NCBI GenBank assembly: GCA_016715465.1
Contig: JADKAA010000029.1
Location: 930,001-994,000, forward strand
Length of the DNA: 64,000 nt
Direction: 5' to 3'
DNA from: Saprospiraceae bacterium
GTDB taxonomy: Bacteria; Bacteroidota; Bacteroidia; Chitinophagales; Saprospiraceae
Positions 25,639 to 34,404 of this stretch are shown piece after piece. Numbering within the stretch: position 1 is the first letter of the stretch; each line of letters opens with the position of its first letter. A program made the translations under genes and the position numbers. Below the pieces are notes generated by a model. That model searched no databases. It was not told the origin of the DNA and saw only the letters and a program-made list of their open reading frames with translations.

Positions 25639-26937
25639 ATGAAATATACATGTCTATGGCTTATGACTATGCTTTTTTTTCATGTGGATGCACAGATGGC
25701 CACCAACCTGACCGGCGGCCCCATGGTGGGTTATGCGGCTACGCGGGAATCGGTGGTATGGGTCCAGACCAGTGGAAAAGCGGATGTCAAAATGAAATAC
25801 TGGCCAAAGGATTTTCCTTCCAAGGCCAATGAAACCTCCAAAGTGGAAACCAAAGCAAGTCATGGCTTTACGGCCCACCTTACAGCGACTGATTTGGAGC
25901 CCGGCACTACGTACCTGTACGAAATCATCATTAATAACAAGGAGATCAAAGCCAGGAACGAACAACAGTTTAAAACCCTGCCAATATGGAAATGGCGCAC
26001 CGATGCCCCGGATTTTAAATTTATAGCAGGTTCTTGTTTTTATATCAATGAAGAAAAATATGATCGCCCGGGTAAGGGATATGGCGGAGAATATGACATT
26101 CTGGGAGCGATGTACAAAGACAAACCAGATTTTATGGTCTGGCTGGGCGACAATACTTATCTGAGAGAGGCCGATTGGGATAGCCGGTCCGGAGTTTACC
26201 ATCGATATACCCATACCCGTCAGGTGGGTGAGTTAACTCCCCTGCTGGCCAATACACACCATTATGCCATCTGGGATGACCACGATTATGGCCCCAATGA
26301 TTCTGACCGCACCTATTATGGCAAACAATGGACCCTGGATGCCTTCAAAGATTTTTGGGCCAATCCTACATATGGAGCGGGCGATACCGAAGGTATCACT
26401 GGTGCATTCAGTTGGTCGGATGCAGATTTTTTCCTGATGGACAATCGTTGGTATCGCAGCCCGCAATCGCCATCCGGACAAATAATGGGCGAAAAACAAT
26501 TGCAATGGCTTATAGATGCGCTCCGCTCAAGTTCGGCACGATTTAAATTTGTGTGTATTGGAGGGCAGATACTTAGTACATTCGCAGGGTTTGAAAACTA
26601 TGCAAATTATGCGGTTGAACGGCGCAAATTACTGGATGCCATCGACCAATACAAAGTGGAAGGTGTAGTTTTTCTCACCGGAGACCGGCACCATTCCGAA
26701 ATTAGTAAATGGACAGGCCCATCCGGCATTGAGGTCTATGACCTAACGGCTTCACCCATTACTTCATCAGCCTCACCACATCCCGAAGAGCCCAATGAAA
26801 ACAGGGTAAGTGGCTCTATGATCGGTGAACGAAACTATGCCATGATCGAAGTTACCGGCAAGGGTAAAAAGCGGTCTGCCCGCATCAGCCTCCGCAATAA
26901 AATGGGTGTAGAACTTTACAGCTATGAGTTAAAATAA
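25639..26937 (+). CDS. PhoD-family (alkaline phosphatase D) secreted phosphodiesterase
   Basis: The 432-residue product has a signal peptide (MKYTCLWLMTMLFFHVDAQ), an N-terminal fibronectin-like PhoD_N domain (about residues 25-115) and a calcineurin-like PhoD catalytic domain. Metal-binding motifs seen are FIAGSCFY, MVWLGDNTYLRE, AIWDDHDYGPND and VVFLTGDRHHSE. PhoD enzymes cleave phosphate mono- and diesters with Ca and Fe and are usually exported to gain phosphate. It lies 42 bases after the thioesterase gene but probably has its own promoter, since the gap contains a TATATTCG sequence close to the -7 consensus. Confidence 0.93.
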   Translation: MKYTCLWLMTMLFFHVDAQMATNLTGGPMVGYAATRESVVWVQTSGKADVKMKYWPKDFPSKANETSKVETKASHGFTAHLTATDLEPGTTYLYEIIINNKEIKARNEQQFKTLPIWKWRTDAPDFKFIAGSCFYINEEKYDRPGKGYGGEYDILGAMYKDKPDFMVWLGDNTYLREADWDSRSGVYHRYTHTRQVGELTPLLANTHHYAIWDDHDYGPNDSDRTYYGKQWTLDAFKDFWANPTYGAGDTEGITGAFSWSDADFFLMDNRWYRSPQSPSGQIMGEKQLQWLIDALRSSSARFKFVCIGGQILSTFAGFENYANYAVERRKLLDAIDQYKVEGVVFLTGDRHHSEISKWTGPSGIEVYDLTASPITSSASPHPEEPNENRVSGSMIGERNYAMIEVTGKGKKRSARISLRNKMGVELYSYELK

Positions 26938-27115
26938 TGACTTTTGTCAACCATGATCGTTGTCATTGATAACTATACCCACTCGTATTCATATTTGTAT
27001 CATCAGAAATCGATCACATGAGGCACCGGAAGATGGTTTGCGGAGCTCAATAAAACGGGATCAAAGCTGGATTCAGTTGTTTCATGCCATTTAATAATTT
27101 TTTAAACATGTCATC

Positions 27116-27556
27116 ATGAAACCACAAAAATTTTTTAAAGACTCATCGGACTTTTTGCCAACATTTGGTGACTTTTTTGAGGATTTTTTACCACAGAATT
27201 GGAATAAGAAATTCAATTTCAACAATTCCCTGCCTCCTGTGAACATCAAAGAAACTGACAAAGAATATACCTTAGAGTTGGCTGCACCCGGATTTGAAAA
27301 GAAAGACCTGGAAATCAAATTGAAAGACGGCATGCTTACCATTAAATCTGAAAAGAAAGTAGAACACAAAGAGGAGAAACAAGATTTTTTCAGATCAGAA
27401 TTTAATTACAATTCTTTCGTAAGGTCATTTACCGTGCCCGACACCGTTGATGAAAAGAAAATTGATGCAAAATTCGAAAATGGTCTTCTGACCCTGCATA
27501 TGCCTAAAACACACGTTCAAAAAGCGGATACTGCACACAAAATTATGATCTCATGA
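27116..27556 (+). CDS. Hsp20/alpha-crystallin small heat-shock protein
   Basis: This 146-residue chaperone has an alpha-crystallin domain across about residues 40-135, starting PPVNIKETDKEYTLELAAPGFEKKDLEIKL and ending with FENGLLTLHMPK, the typical beta9 segment. It binds unfolding proteins in the cytoplasm under stress without ATP. It is a single-gene unit ended by a strong terminator at 27595-27623. No heat-shock operator was recognised upstream. Confidence 0.95.
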   Translation: MKPQKFFKDSSDFLPTFGDFFEDFLPQNWNKKFNFNNSLPPVNIKETDKEYTLELAAPGFEKKDLEIKLKDGMLTIKSEKKVEHKEEKQDFFRSEFNYNSFVRSFTVPDTVDEKKIDAKFENGLLTLHMPKTHVQKADTAHKIMIS

Positions 27557-27594
27557 TCGTTGTTTAGGTAACCCGAACTAAAATATTATTTGAT

Positions 27595-27623
27595 AAAGGG
27601 GGGAGTTCCCCCCTTTTTTTTTT
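27595..27623. terminator. Strong intrinsic terminator after hsp20
   Basis: GGGGGG (27598-27603), loop AGTT, CCCCCC (27608-27613) and a run of ten T (27614-27623); the preceding AAA extends the stem. It stops plus-strand hsp20 transcription. On the minus strand only AAA follows nearby, but the convergent DUF4442 gene may use it too. Confidence 0.9.
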
Positions 27624-27645
27624 AATGGTCGTTAATATTGTTTGC

Positions 27646-28125
27646 TTATTTTTTTTTGAGTGACCATAAAAAGCTAAATTTTCCAATGACATCGCCTGCC
27701 TCATCTGTCCCTGTGGAGGTAAGCCAGAAAGACTGGGCGATTCCCGACTTTTCCATCTCATAAATAATACCGTTTACCCTGCTACCCTCTTCGCAGGTAA
27801 AAGTAATTCGACCCTTTGCTTTTTTAACAAATGTGGCATTTGATTCTACCACCAGCATAGAATAAGGACCAAGGCCTTGCAAAAAACTTTGTACCATAAT
27901 TCCGGTTGACAGTTCTGCCGCTCCATTCAAGGCAGAAAAATAAACGGAACCAAAAGGATTTTGATTTGTCCATTTATGTTTTATGGTCACAATGGCCACG
28001 GCATCAGAAAGGTACCGAACCTTTACCCCCCAAAAGATAAGACTGGGCAGTCTCCAAAGCATAAAAAAGAAATAGATAAAGGGGTTGGTGATTTTTTTTC
28101 TGTAAGAAGCTGGGGCTGATGGCAT
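27646..28125 (-). CDS. DUF4442 hotdog-fold protein
   Basis: The 159-residue protein matches the DUF4442 family, a PaaI/YiiD-like hotdog fold thought to act on acyl-CoA. Seen features are an N-terminal amphipathic FIYFFFMLWRLPSLIFWG stretch, IKHKWTNQNPFGSVYFSALNGAAELSTGIM, the core helix, and a beta-sheet end. The N..PFGSVYFSAL..AAE segment is the usual signature. It converges with hsp20 and diverges from rmlC. Substrate unknown. Confidence 0.83.
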   Translation of the reverse strand: MPSAPASYRKKITNPFIYFFFMLWRLPSLIFWGVKVRYLSDAVAIVTIKHKWTNQNPFGSVYFSALNGAAELSTGIMVQSFLQGLGPYSMLVVESNATFVKKAKGRITFTCEEGSRVNGIIYEMEKSGIAQSFWLTSTGTDEAGDVIGKFSFLWSLKKK

Positions 28126-28293
28126 GGACTAAGTTTTTACAAAAATATACATATCTGCCAATCTTTATGCCTCAGCAGACAAAAAGTCATTTCAAAACTA
28201 TCGGGTATTACTGGCAAATCAGTTCTTACATGAGTCGAAGCAAATGTAGTCATAGCCACTAACCGGGTCAACGGACAAATGGCAACAAATGAT

Positions 28294-28301
28294 TACCTTT
28301 G
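28294..28301 (+). promoter_or_regulatory. -7 box TACCTTTG of rmlC
   Basis: TACCTTTG matches TAnnTTTG and ends 20 bases before the ATG at 28322. It lies within the longer ATG-initiated ORF that begins at 28289, which argues that the shorter start is the real one. Confidence 0.6.
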
Positions 28302-28321
28302 CCACTGACCAAATTGGCATT

Positions 28322-28867
28322 ATGAAATTAACCCATACAAAGTTTGAAGGTGTGTATATCCTGGAGCCGACGGTCTGGCGGGATGAGCGGGGTTGCTTTT
28401 TTGAATCTTATAATTATCGCACACTTGGCCTCAACCTCTCCTTTGTACAGGACAATGAAGCGTCTTCTGCCAAGGGCGTATTGCGGGGTTTGCATTACCA
28501 GCTGCCTCCTTATGCACAAACCAAACTGGTGAGGGTAAGTCAGGGCGAAGTACTTGATGTCATTGTGGACATTAGGCCAGACTCCCCTACGTATGGACAG
28601 CACATGTCTGTGATCCTGAGTTCAACCAACTTCAAACAAATGCTGGTCCCCAAAGGATTTGCCCACGGCTATATCGTTTTGTCAGATAAAGCGGTATTTG
28701 CCTATAAATGTGATGCCTATTATCATAAAGAAAGCGATGCCGGTATCCGGTTTGACGATACCACACTGGGCATAAACTGGATATTACCTACTAATGAATT
28801 TATTATTTCTGAAAAAGACAAGCAGCTCCCGACTTTTAGCCACCACAAAAAATTTATTTCCGAATGA
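28322..28867 (+). CDS. rmlC: dTDP-4-dehydrorhamnose 3,5-epimerase
   Basis: RmlC inverts C3 and C5 of dTDP-4-keto-6-deoxyglucose in dTDP-L-rhamnose synthesis. From the ATG at 28322 the product has 181 residues, the usual size. Motifs are FKGVYILEP-like strand, RDERGCFFESYN, FVQDNEASSAKGVLRGLHYQ with the catalytic His in RGLHYQ, and VPKGFAHGYIVLS. The 28289 ATG is rejected because a promoter box lies between the two. The gene overlaps rmlD by 4 bases. rmlA and rmlB are not in the window. Confidence 0.95.
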   Translation: MKLTHTKFEGVYILEPTVWRDERGCFFESYNYRTLGLNLSFVQDNEASSAKGVLRGLHYQLPPYAQTKLVRVSQGEVLDVIVDIRPDSPTYGQHMSVILSSTNFKQMLVPKGFAHGYIVLSDKAVFAYKCDAYYHKESDAGIRFDDTTLGINWILPTNEFIISEKDKQLPTFSHHKKFISE

Positions 28868-29730
28868 AAATATTGGTGCTTGGGTCGAATGGACAGGTAG
28901 GTGAAGCCATTAAAACCATATCCGCATCTTACCCAAAATTCAATTTTGTATTTGCAGGGAGAGCAGACATTGACCTCGAAGACCCTGACCTTGGGCAAAA
29001 AATTATGGACGAACATGCCAATTATGTCATCAATTGTGCTGCTTATACGCAGGTAGATAGAGCAGAAACTGAGGTCTTGAAATCCTGGAAAATAAACACC
29101 TGTGCCGTAGGCAGAATTGCCCAGGCTTGTGTAGCCTGTGGCGCGACACTGATACATCTTTCGACCGATTATGTGTACGACAGCAACCGTGGCTTGCCAT
29201 ACAGAGAGTCAGACCCTACGGCTCCAAAGAGCGTTTATGCTACCACCAAATTATCCGGGGAAGTACTCGCCCGGTTTTTTAAACCAGATACCCTCATTGT
29301 GCGTACTTCCTGGATCTACAGCGATACCGGCCACAACTTTGTAAATACCATGCTCAATCTGGCTCAAAAGCGCAAATCACTGACGGTGGTCAACGACCAG
29401 TTTGGAGCTCCTACCTGTGCAGCAGATTTGGCCTCTGCCCTGATGAAAATGGTCGAACACATTCAAAACCAAGGTGTTGACCAACTTGGGGGGATATACA
29501 ACTATGCCAATGAAGGCATCACAACCTGGTATGATTTCGCCCGTGAAATTTTCAGTTTTATGGACATCGGAATTGACTTGCAACCCATCAGTACTCAAGA
29601 CTATGGAGCCAAAGCGCCGAGACCTGCCTGGAGTGTGATGTCCCTGGCCAGGGTCAAAAACACCTTTCACCTCACCATTCCCCACTGGAGACAAAGCCTG
29701 CATAAAACGCTGACCCAAAGCAATATGTGA
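28864..29730 (+). CDS. rmlD: dTDP-4-dehydrorhamnose reductase
   Basis: RmlD reduces dTDP-4-keto-rhamnose with NAD(P)H to dTDP-L-rhamnose. The 288-residue protein has a Rossmann motif LGSNGQVGEA, STDYVYDSNRGLPYRESDPTAPKSVYATTKLSGE with catalytic Thr-Asp and YxxxK (Y-ATTK), and the TSWIYSDTGHNFV segment. Its start overlaps the rmlC stop (ATGA), as in many rml operons. It provides rhamnose for cell-surface polysaccharide. Confidence 0.95.
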   Translation: MKILVLGSNGQVGEAIKTISASYPKFNFVFAGRADIDLEDPDLGQKIMDEHANYVINCAAYTQVDRAETEVLKSWKINTCAVGRIAQACVACGATLIHLSTDYVYDSNRGLPYRESDPTAPKSVYATTKLSGEVLARFFKPDTLIVRTSWIYSDTGHNFVNTMLNLAQKRKSLTVVNDQFGAPTCAADLASALMKMVEHIQNQGVDQLGGIYNYANEGITTWYDFAREIFSFMDIGIDLQPISTQDYGAKAPRPAWSVMSLARVKNTFHLTIPHWRQSLHKTLTQSNM

Positions 29731-29782
29731 GGTTTTTTAAATAAGTCTTCATTAATAAATCGGGTATCATTTAAATTAATAT

Positions 29783-29796
29783 TTAGACTAGTCTAA
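29783..29796. promoter_or_regulatory. Palindrome TTAGACTAGTCTAA, likely TetR-type operator
   Basis: A perfect 14-bp palindrome with core AGAC-TA-GTCT, the same half-sites as the operator at 24101-24116 (AGAC-TG-GTCT). It lies between rmlD and the E2 gene, about 50 bases upstream of the E2 -7 box. It may be a second site of the TetR at 24609. Confidence 0.5.
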
Positions 29797-29847
29797 TTTA
29801 TTGCGCAATTTGACCGACGCTGTGGATTCAAATGTCTTGCTAATGTG

Positions 29848-29855
29848 TAATTTTG
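29848..29855 (+). promoter_or_regulatory. -7 box TAATTTTG of the E2 gene
   Basis: TAATTTTG matches TAnnTTTG and ends 24 bases before the ATG at 29880. It overlaps the upstream TTG at 29853, which excludes that codon as the start. Confidence 0.6.
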
Positions 29856-29879
29856 TACTTCAAACTAAAAAAAATACAA

Positions 29880-31115
29880 ATGAGTGTTGTTGAAATGAAA
29901 GTTCCGACCATTGGTGAGTCCATCACAGAAGTCACCTTATCGCAATGGTTGAAAAAAGATGGCGATTTTGTACAAATCGACGAACCCATTTGTGAGTTTG
30001 AATCAGATAAAGCGACTTTGGAATTTCCGGCAGAAGCCTCCGGAAAATTGATGCACGTGGCCAAAGAAGGTGACGACCTTACCATCGGCGCCCTGGTAGC
30101 CCGGATTGATACTTCCGTGCAGCAAAGTCAGGTTGCATCGACACCCAACCCTGTCACACCCATAGTAGAAGTTCAAAATCCTGAACCCAAAGCAGCTGCA
30201 GCTGTCAGTCCTTCGGAAGGACACCCCTCTCCTTCCGCCGCAAAAATCCTGCGGGAAGCAGACATAGATCCTAAATCAGTAAGTGGCACCGGAAAAGATG
30301 GCCGCATTACGAAAGAGGACGCCGTAAAGGCAGGTCAACAACCCCTGGCGACTCCATCTCCCGCCACCGTTGCCCCCCCCTCTGTACCTTCAATGCCGGT
30401 AACCGGATCGGAAGAAAGGCCTGAGCGAAGAGAAAAAATGAGCAGGATGCGCAGAACCATAGCCACCCGGCTCGTGGCAGCGAAAAACCAAACGGCCATG
30501 CTGACCACTTTCAATGAAGTGGACATGAGCGGCATCATTGCCTTACGGGAAAAATATCAAGAGCAGTTTGTAGCCAAATATGGCATTAAGCTCGGTTTCA
30601 TGTCCATATTCAGTAAAGCATGCGCCCACGTACTGATGCAAATGCCCGATGTAAATGCCAGCATTGAAGAAAACGACATCATCTACCACGATTACGTGGA
30701 TATTTCTGTGGCCATCTCCACACCGACTGGATTGGTGGTTCCTCCGGTACACAATGTCGAAAAACTTGGCTTGCATGAAATTGAATTCAAAATCAAAGAC
30801 CTGGCAACCAAGGCCAGGGATGGTAAACTCAGCATAGAAGAAATGAAAGGAGGCACCTTTACCATCACCAATGGCGGGATTTTTGGTTCATTGCTCAGCA
30901 CACCCATCATCAATGAGCCACAATCTGCCATTCTGGGAATGCATGCCACCAAGGAACGCCCTGTAGTGGTAAATGGAACCATTGAGATCAGGCCGATGAT
31001 GTACCTTGCCCTGAGTTACGACCACAGAATCATCGATGGCAGTACTTCTGTAACTTTTCTGGTAAAAGTAAAAGAGTTGCTGGAGGATCCCATGCGATTG
31101 ATGATGGGCCTTTAA
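29880..31115 (+). CDS. sucB: 2-oxoglutarate dehydrogenase E2, dihydrolipoyl succinyltransferase
   Basis: E2 transfers succinyl groups to CoA in the TCA cycle. From ATG 29880 the protein has 411 residues. The N-terminal lipoyl domain contains ESDKATLEF with the lipoyl Lys near residue 43, and begins VPTIGESITEVTLSQWLKKDGD, typical of the succinyl form. A Pro/Ala linker leads to the E3-binding domain (PSAAKILREADIDPKSVSGTGKDGRITKEDA, about 115-150), then a catalytic domain ending SYDHRIIDGS with the catalytic His. E1 (sucA) is not adjacent. Pyruvate-type E2 is less likely given the N-terminus. Confidence 0.93.
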   Translation: MSVVEMKVPTIGESITEVTLSQWLKKDGDFVQIDEPICEFESDKATLEFPAEASGKLMHVAKEGDDLTIGALVARIDTSVQQSQVASTPNPVTPIVEVQNPEPKAAAAVSPSEGHPSPSAAKILREADIDPKSVSGTGKDGRITKEDAVKAGQQPLATPSPATVAPPSVPSMPVTGSEERPERREKMSRMRRTIATRLVAAKNQTAMLTTFNEVDMSGIIALREKYQEQFVAKYGIKLGFMSIFSKACAHVLMQMPDVNASIEENDIIYHDYVDISVAISTPTGLVVPPVHNVEKLGLHEIEFKIKDLATKARDGKLSIEEMKGGTFTITNGGIFGSLLSTPIINEPQSAILGMHATKERPVVVNGTIEIRPMMYLALSYDHRIIDGSTSVTFLVKVKELLEDPMRLMMGL

Positions 31116-31145
31116 TCCCACATCTTATTTACTTGTAAATTGTTT

Positions 31146-31799
31146 CTATTTGCCTTTTTGGTGATCGGCAAGGAATTGCGCCAGTCCGATATCAGTGAGC
31201 GGATGTTTGAGCAAACCCAGGATGGGTGCCAGCGGTGAGGTTATCACATCTGCCCCGCTTTTGGCAGCCTGAATAATGTGTAAGCTATTGCGAATTGAAG
31301 CTGCAAGGATAAGGGTATCATAGTCCTGAATGCTGTATATTTCGGCTACCTCTTTGATCAGTTCCATACCATCCCAACTGGTGTCATCAATCCTGCCAAT
31401 AAACGGAGACAGGTATGTTGCCCCGGCTTTGGCTGCAAGAATGGCCTGTCCGGCAGAAAATACAAGCGTACAATTGGTTTCAATGCCATTTTCAGCAAAC
31501 CAGGAAATGGCCTTTATACCTTCCTTGATCATCGGTACCTTTACCACAATATTTTCATGAAGGTCAGCCAACATCTTTCCTTCTTCCACCATGCCTTTGA
31601 AATCGGTGCTGATTACCTCTGCGCTTACCGGACCATCCACAAGGGCACAAATGGCTTTGTAGTGATTTATAATGTTTTGATCGCCAGAAATACCTTCTTT
31701 AGCCATCAATGAGGGGTTCGTGGTTACTCCATCCAGAATGCCAAGGTCTTTTGCCTCCTGAATCTGATCAAGATTTGCGGTATCGATAAAAAATAACAT
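31146..31799 (-). CDS. Transaldolase / fructose-6-phosphate aldolase family
   Basis: The 217-residue protein is the short transaldolase (TalC/Fsa) type. It has the N-terminal IDTANLDQIQEA, DGVTTNPSLMAKEG, the Schiff-base lysine in NIVVKVPM (about residue 86), and CTLVFSAGQAILAAKAGATYLSPFIGRIDD. Transaldolases move a three-carbon unit between sugar phosphates in the pentose phosphate pathway; Fsa members cleave fructose 6-phosphate. Many short ones in bacteria are true transaldolases, so the exact reaction is open. It converges with sucB with a 30-base gap. Confidence 0.92.
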   Translation of the reverse strand: MLFFIDTANLDQIQEAKDLGILDGVTTNPSLMAKEGISGDQNIINHYKAICALVDGPVSAEVISTDFKGMVEEGKMLADLHENIVVKVPMIKEGIKAISWFAENGIETNCTLVFSAGQAILAAKAGATYLSPFIGRIDDTSWDGMELIKEVAEIYSIQDYDTLILAASIRNSLHIIQAAKSGADVITSPLAPILGLLKHPLTDIGLAQFLADHQKGK

Positions 31800-31818
31800 G
31801 AATTACATTTTGAGAGGT

Positions 31819-31912
31819 AAAAAAAAGAGAGCCAAAGCTAACCGCTCAACCACCTACCCTTGCTGCATTTCTACCCTGGGGGAGTTCAGCAGGAGCTGGC
31901 CCTTCGACTCTC
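31819..31912 (-). ncRNA. ffs: Signal recognition particle RNA, small bacterial type
   Basis: On the minus strand the sequence has the conserved SRP helix 8 region: CCCCCAGG, a GUA-GAAA-UGC tetraloop stem, then CAGCAAGGG, the internal-loop motif bound by Ffh. Its ends pair: GAGAGUCGAAG (from 31912) with CUUUGGCUCUC (to 31827), an 11-bp closing helix with four G-U pairs. It is followed by eight U (31826-31819), a natural terminator. Length about 86 bases plus the U-run fits the small SRP RNA. A TAACTTTG box sits 6 bases upstream. It guides membrane-protein translation to the membrane with Ffh and FtsY, which are not in the window. Confidence 0.85.
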
Positions 31913-31917
31913 GCCGG

Positions 31918-31925
31918 CAAAGTTA
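31918..31925 (-). promoter_or_regulatory. -7 box TAACTTTG of the SRP RNA
   Basis: On the minus strand the box reads TAACTTTG, matching TAnnTTTG. Its downstream edge is 6 bases from the first base of the paired SRP RNA (31912), which is the expected transcription start distance. Confidence 0.65.
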
Positions 31926-32005
31926 ATTAATTTTTTGAATTTCTATGGTGCCTTTTGGAATTTTCTGCCACAGTGACTCACCTGCTTTATAATGTCCGCC
32001 ATTTC

Positions 32006-32917
32006 CTATTTTTCCTTGATTTCTCTTTCCAACTGGACAAGATATTCGCTGACGCCCATGGTATTGAGGTGATGATGGTCGCTATAGAAGGCGGGGTTGA
32101 CGATGGCATTTGCATGGTCCAAAACCTTCACCTTTCCTCCATATTTATTCAAAAAAGCTATGGTTTCTTTGTGACCCGGCCATTGCCCAAACACTGCCGG
32201 TGGAATGACCATGGTAACCGCCGTGTTTTGACTTAAGGCTTCCCGGATTAGCCGATCCAGCACCTGGCACCGGGACTGAAAAATTTTAAGGTTCAAACCT
32301 CTGGGATATGCGAGCGCGAAACCTTTTTGCATCTCCATTGTGTCAATTCCAGACAGGGTGAGCATATTATCTTTTTTGTCCAATGGTTTAGTGGTCCACC
32401 AATGATGGCCCAACTTGCTTTTGATATAAAATAATAATTGCCACCACTTTCTGTCTCCTCCGTAATGAATTAGGTGCCTGACAAATGACATCTTCAGCGG
32501 CTCACGGTAAAAGGCAATATCCGACTGATCAGTTTCATCATTATACATTAGAGATGGGGAAAGCACAAATAACAGGGTATCTGCTTTGTTGTTCTTATGA
32601 AAAAAATAACGCAGATACAATAGTTGATTTTCAAGCCCTCCCAGTGACTCTCCCTGTGACAGATTCATCATGCGTGCATTAAAAACCTGCTCAAATTTTT
32701 GATGGTGGGTATTTCTGGATAAGTTCCTTCCGTGAGAAATTCCCATGACCAAAAAATTGTAATGCGCTTGTTCCTTCAATACCAAAAGGTTACTTTCTGT
32801 CTGATTGTTCTTAAACGGATAGGATGTAACCCTGAAATTGGCAATAAGGATTAAAGCCATTGTCATCCCCACCCAAAGAATGCTAAAAAGAAAAAACCGT
32901 TTCAGGAATTTGTTCAT
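32006..32917 (-). CDS. SGNH-like membrane-anchored partner of MBOAT acyltransferase
   Basis: The 303-residue product has an N-terminal membrane anchor (about residues 8-28, FFLFSILWVGMTMALILIA). The rest is extracytoplasmic. VMGISHGRN near residue 57 resembles the block I serine motif of AlgJ/DltD-type SGNH proteins (GSSHxR), and YSDHHHLNTMG near the end resembles the Asp/His block. It follows the MBOAT gene by 6 bases. Pairs of this kind transfer acyl groups from the membrane to surface polysaccharides or proteins. The acceptor here is unknown. Similarity is by motif and context only. Confidence 0.75.
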   Translation of the reverse strand: MNKFLKRFFLFSILWVGMTMALILIANFRVTSYPFKNNQTESNLLVLKEQAHYNFLVMGISHGRNLSRNTHHQKFEQVFNARMMNLSQGESLGGLENQLLYLRYFFHKNNKADTLLFVLSPSLMYNDETDQSDIAFYREPLKMSFVRHLIHYGGDRKWWQLLFYIKSKLGHHWWTTKPLDKKDNMLTLSGIDTMEMQKGFALAYPRGLNLKIFQSRCQVLDRLIREALSQNTAVTMVIPPAVFGQWPGHKETIAFLNKYGGKVKVLDHANAIVNPAFYSDHHHLNTMGVSEYLVQLEREIKEK

Positions 32918-32923
32918 CCGCCA

Positions 32924-34321
32924 TTAGAAATTGAAATATATAAAAGAAACTTCGTTGAAACTGCCATAGATCAGTATAAGTAACATCAATAAGCCGTATA
33001 ATGTCCACCTCAACGGCATGGGTACTTTGCAGGACAGGTCAAGCCCGAACAACCGATTACGGTTCCACCACTCAGCAATTAATAAAGTCAGCAATCCTCC
33101 TGTGACCTTCACATCCAGCAATGGCAAATGCCAATCATCAGGTTGCTGAAACATACCGGAAAAGTAAGAGAAAGCCTGAGATAAATCTCCAGACCTGAAA
33201 TAGACCCAACCGGGCAAGACTGAAAAAAATGTGAACAACATGGCCGCAAATGGAGGCAATCTAAATTTCATTTTGTCCACCATGAATACAAAAACAAGGT
33301 ACAATAAGGCATGGTAAATTCCCCATACTACAAAGGTCAAATTAGCGCCATGCCATAAGCCACTTAACAGAAAAACCACGGCCACATTCCTTATTGTTTG
33401 TGTCTTTGACCCCCTGCTGCCACCCATGGGTAGAAATACATAATCTTTAAACCAGGTAGTCAGTGAAATGTGCCATTTTTTCCAGAATTCTTTGATGTCT
33501 TTGGCAAAATAAGGATAGTTGAAGTTTTGCATGAGTTCTATGCCCAGTAGTTTGCCGCTGCCCATGGCAATTTCACTGTAAGCTGAAAAATCACAATAAA
33601 TCTGAAATGCAAACAATACGGCTCCGAACCAAAGCGCCGGAGAATCCATAGTTTGGTGTGCTGAAAAAATTTGCTCTACCACCGGGGCGCAATTGTCTGC
33701 CACCAACATTTTTTTTACAAGACCCCATAAGATCAGTCGAAGACCTTCCTCTGCCTGTAAATTGTTGAATGTTCGGCTGCGTTGAATTTGAGGAAGAAGA
33801 TTTCCTGCCCTTTCGATGGGGCCCGCTACCAGTTGGGGGAAAAAACTGACAAAGGCAGCGAATTCCACCAGGTTCCGGCTTGCCGGCAATTTTCCTCTAT
33901 ATACATCAATGACATAAGATAATGACTGGAAGGTATAAAAACTGATGCCTACCGGAAGCAGTAATTTTACCAGATGCAGATTGATATCTATGCCCAAAAC
34001 AGCCAGCGATGCTGTGAAGGAAGATACAAAAAACGCTGCATACTTGAAATAAATGAGGATGCCAAAGTTTATCGAAAGGGTCAGCCACAATGCCCATTTT
34101 CTTTGACCCGGGTTTGAGGACATCCACTTGCCGGCATAAAATGAGGTCACGGTGGTAAGCATGATCAGAGAGAGGAACCTCCAATCCCACCAACCATAAA
34201 AAATATAGGAAGCAAGCAGTAGAAAAAGATTCTGCCCATACAGATACTTCGCCGGAATTGCCCAGTACACGGCAAAAAAGACTACAAAAAAAACAAGGTA
34301 TTCAAAAGTATTGAAGAGCAT
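32924..34321 (-). CDS. MBOAT family O-acyltransferase (AlgI/DltB-like)
   Basis: This 465-residue multi-spanning membrane protein matches the AlgI-type MBOATs. It shows LNTFEYLVFFVVFFAVYW-like start, SYIFYGWWDWRFL, SFYTFQSLSYVIDVYRGKLP, FPQLVAGPIERA, DFSAYSEIAMGSGKLLGIEL, FWKKWHISLTTWFKDYVFLPMGG, and SGLWHGANLTFVVWG with the catalytic His. Such proteins move acetyl groups across the membrane for O-acetylation of exopolysaccharide. The SGNH-like gene 6 bases downstream is the likely acceptor-side partner. Confidence 0.94.
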   Translation of the reverse strand: MLFNTFEYLVFFVVFFAVYWAIPAKYLYGQNLFLLLASYIFYGWWDWRFLSLIMLTTVTSFYAGKWMSSNPGQRKWALWLTLSINFGILIYFKYAAFFVSSFTASLAVLGIDINLHLVKLLLPVGISFYTFQSLSYVIDVYRGKLPASRNLVEFAAFVSFFPQLVAGPIERAGNLLPQIQRSRTFNNLQAEEGLRLILWGLVKKMLVADNCAPVVEQIFSAHQTMDSPALWFGAVLFAFQIYCDFSAYSEIAMGSGKLLGIELMQNFNYPYFAKDIKEFWKKWHISLTTWFKDYVFLPMGGSRGSKTQTIRNVAVVFLLSGLWHGANLTFVVWGIYHALLYLVFVFMVDKMKFRLPPFAAMLFTFFSVLPGWVYFRSGDLSQAFSYFSGMFQQPDDWHLPLLDVKVTGGLLTLLIAEWWNRNRLFGLDLSCKVPMPLRWTLYGLLMLLILIYGSFNEVSFIYFNF

Positions 34322-34404
34322 TTGGCGAAATTATAAAAATTAGCCTAAAAGTGGGCCTGCCATTCAATAAACTGTCAACCGCGACCCTTTTCATCATTTA
34401 TTTC

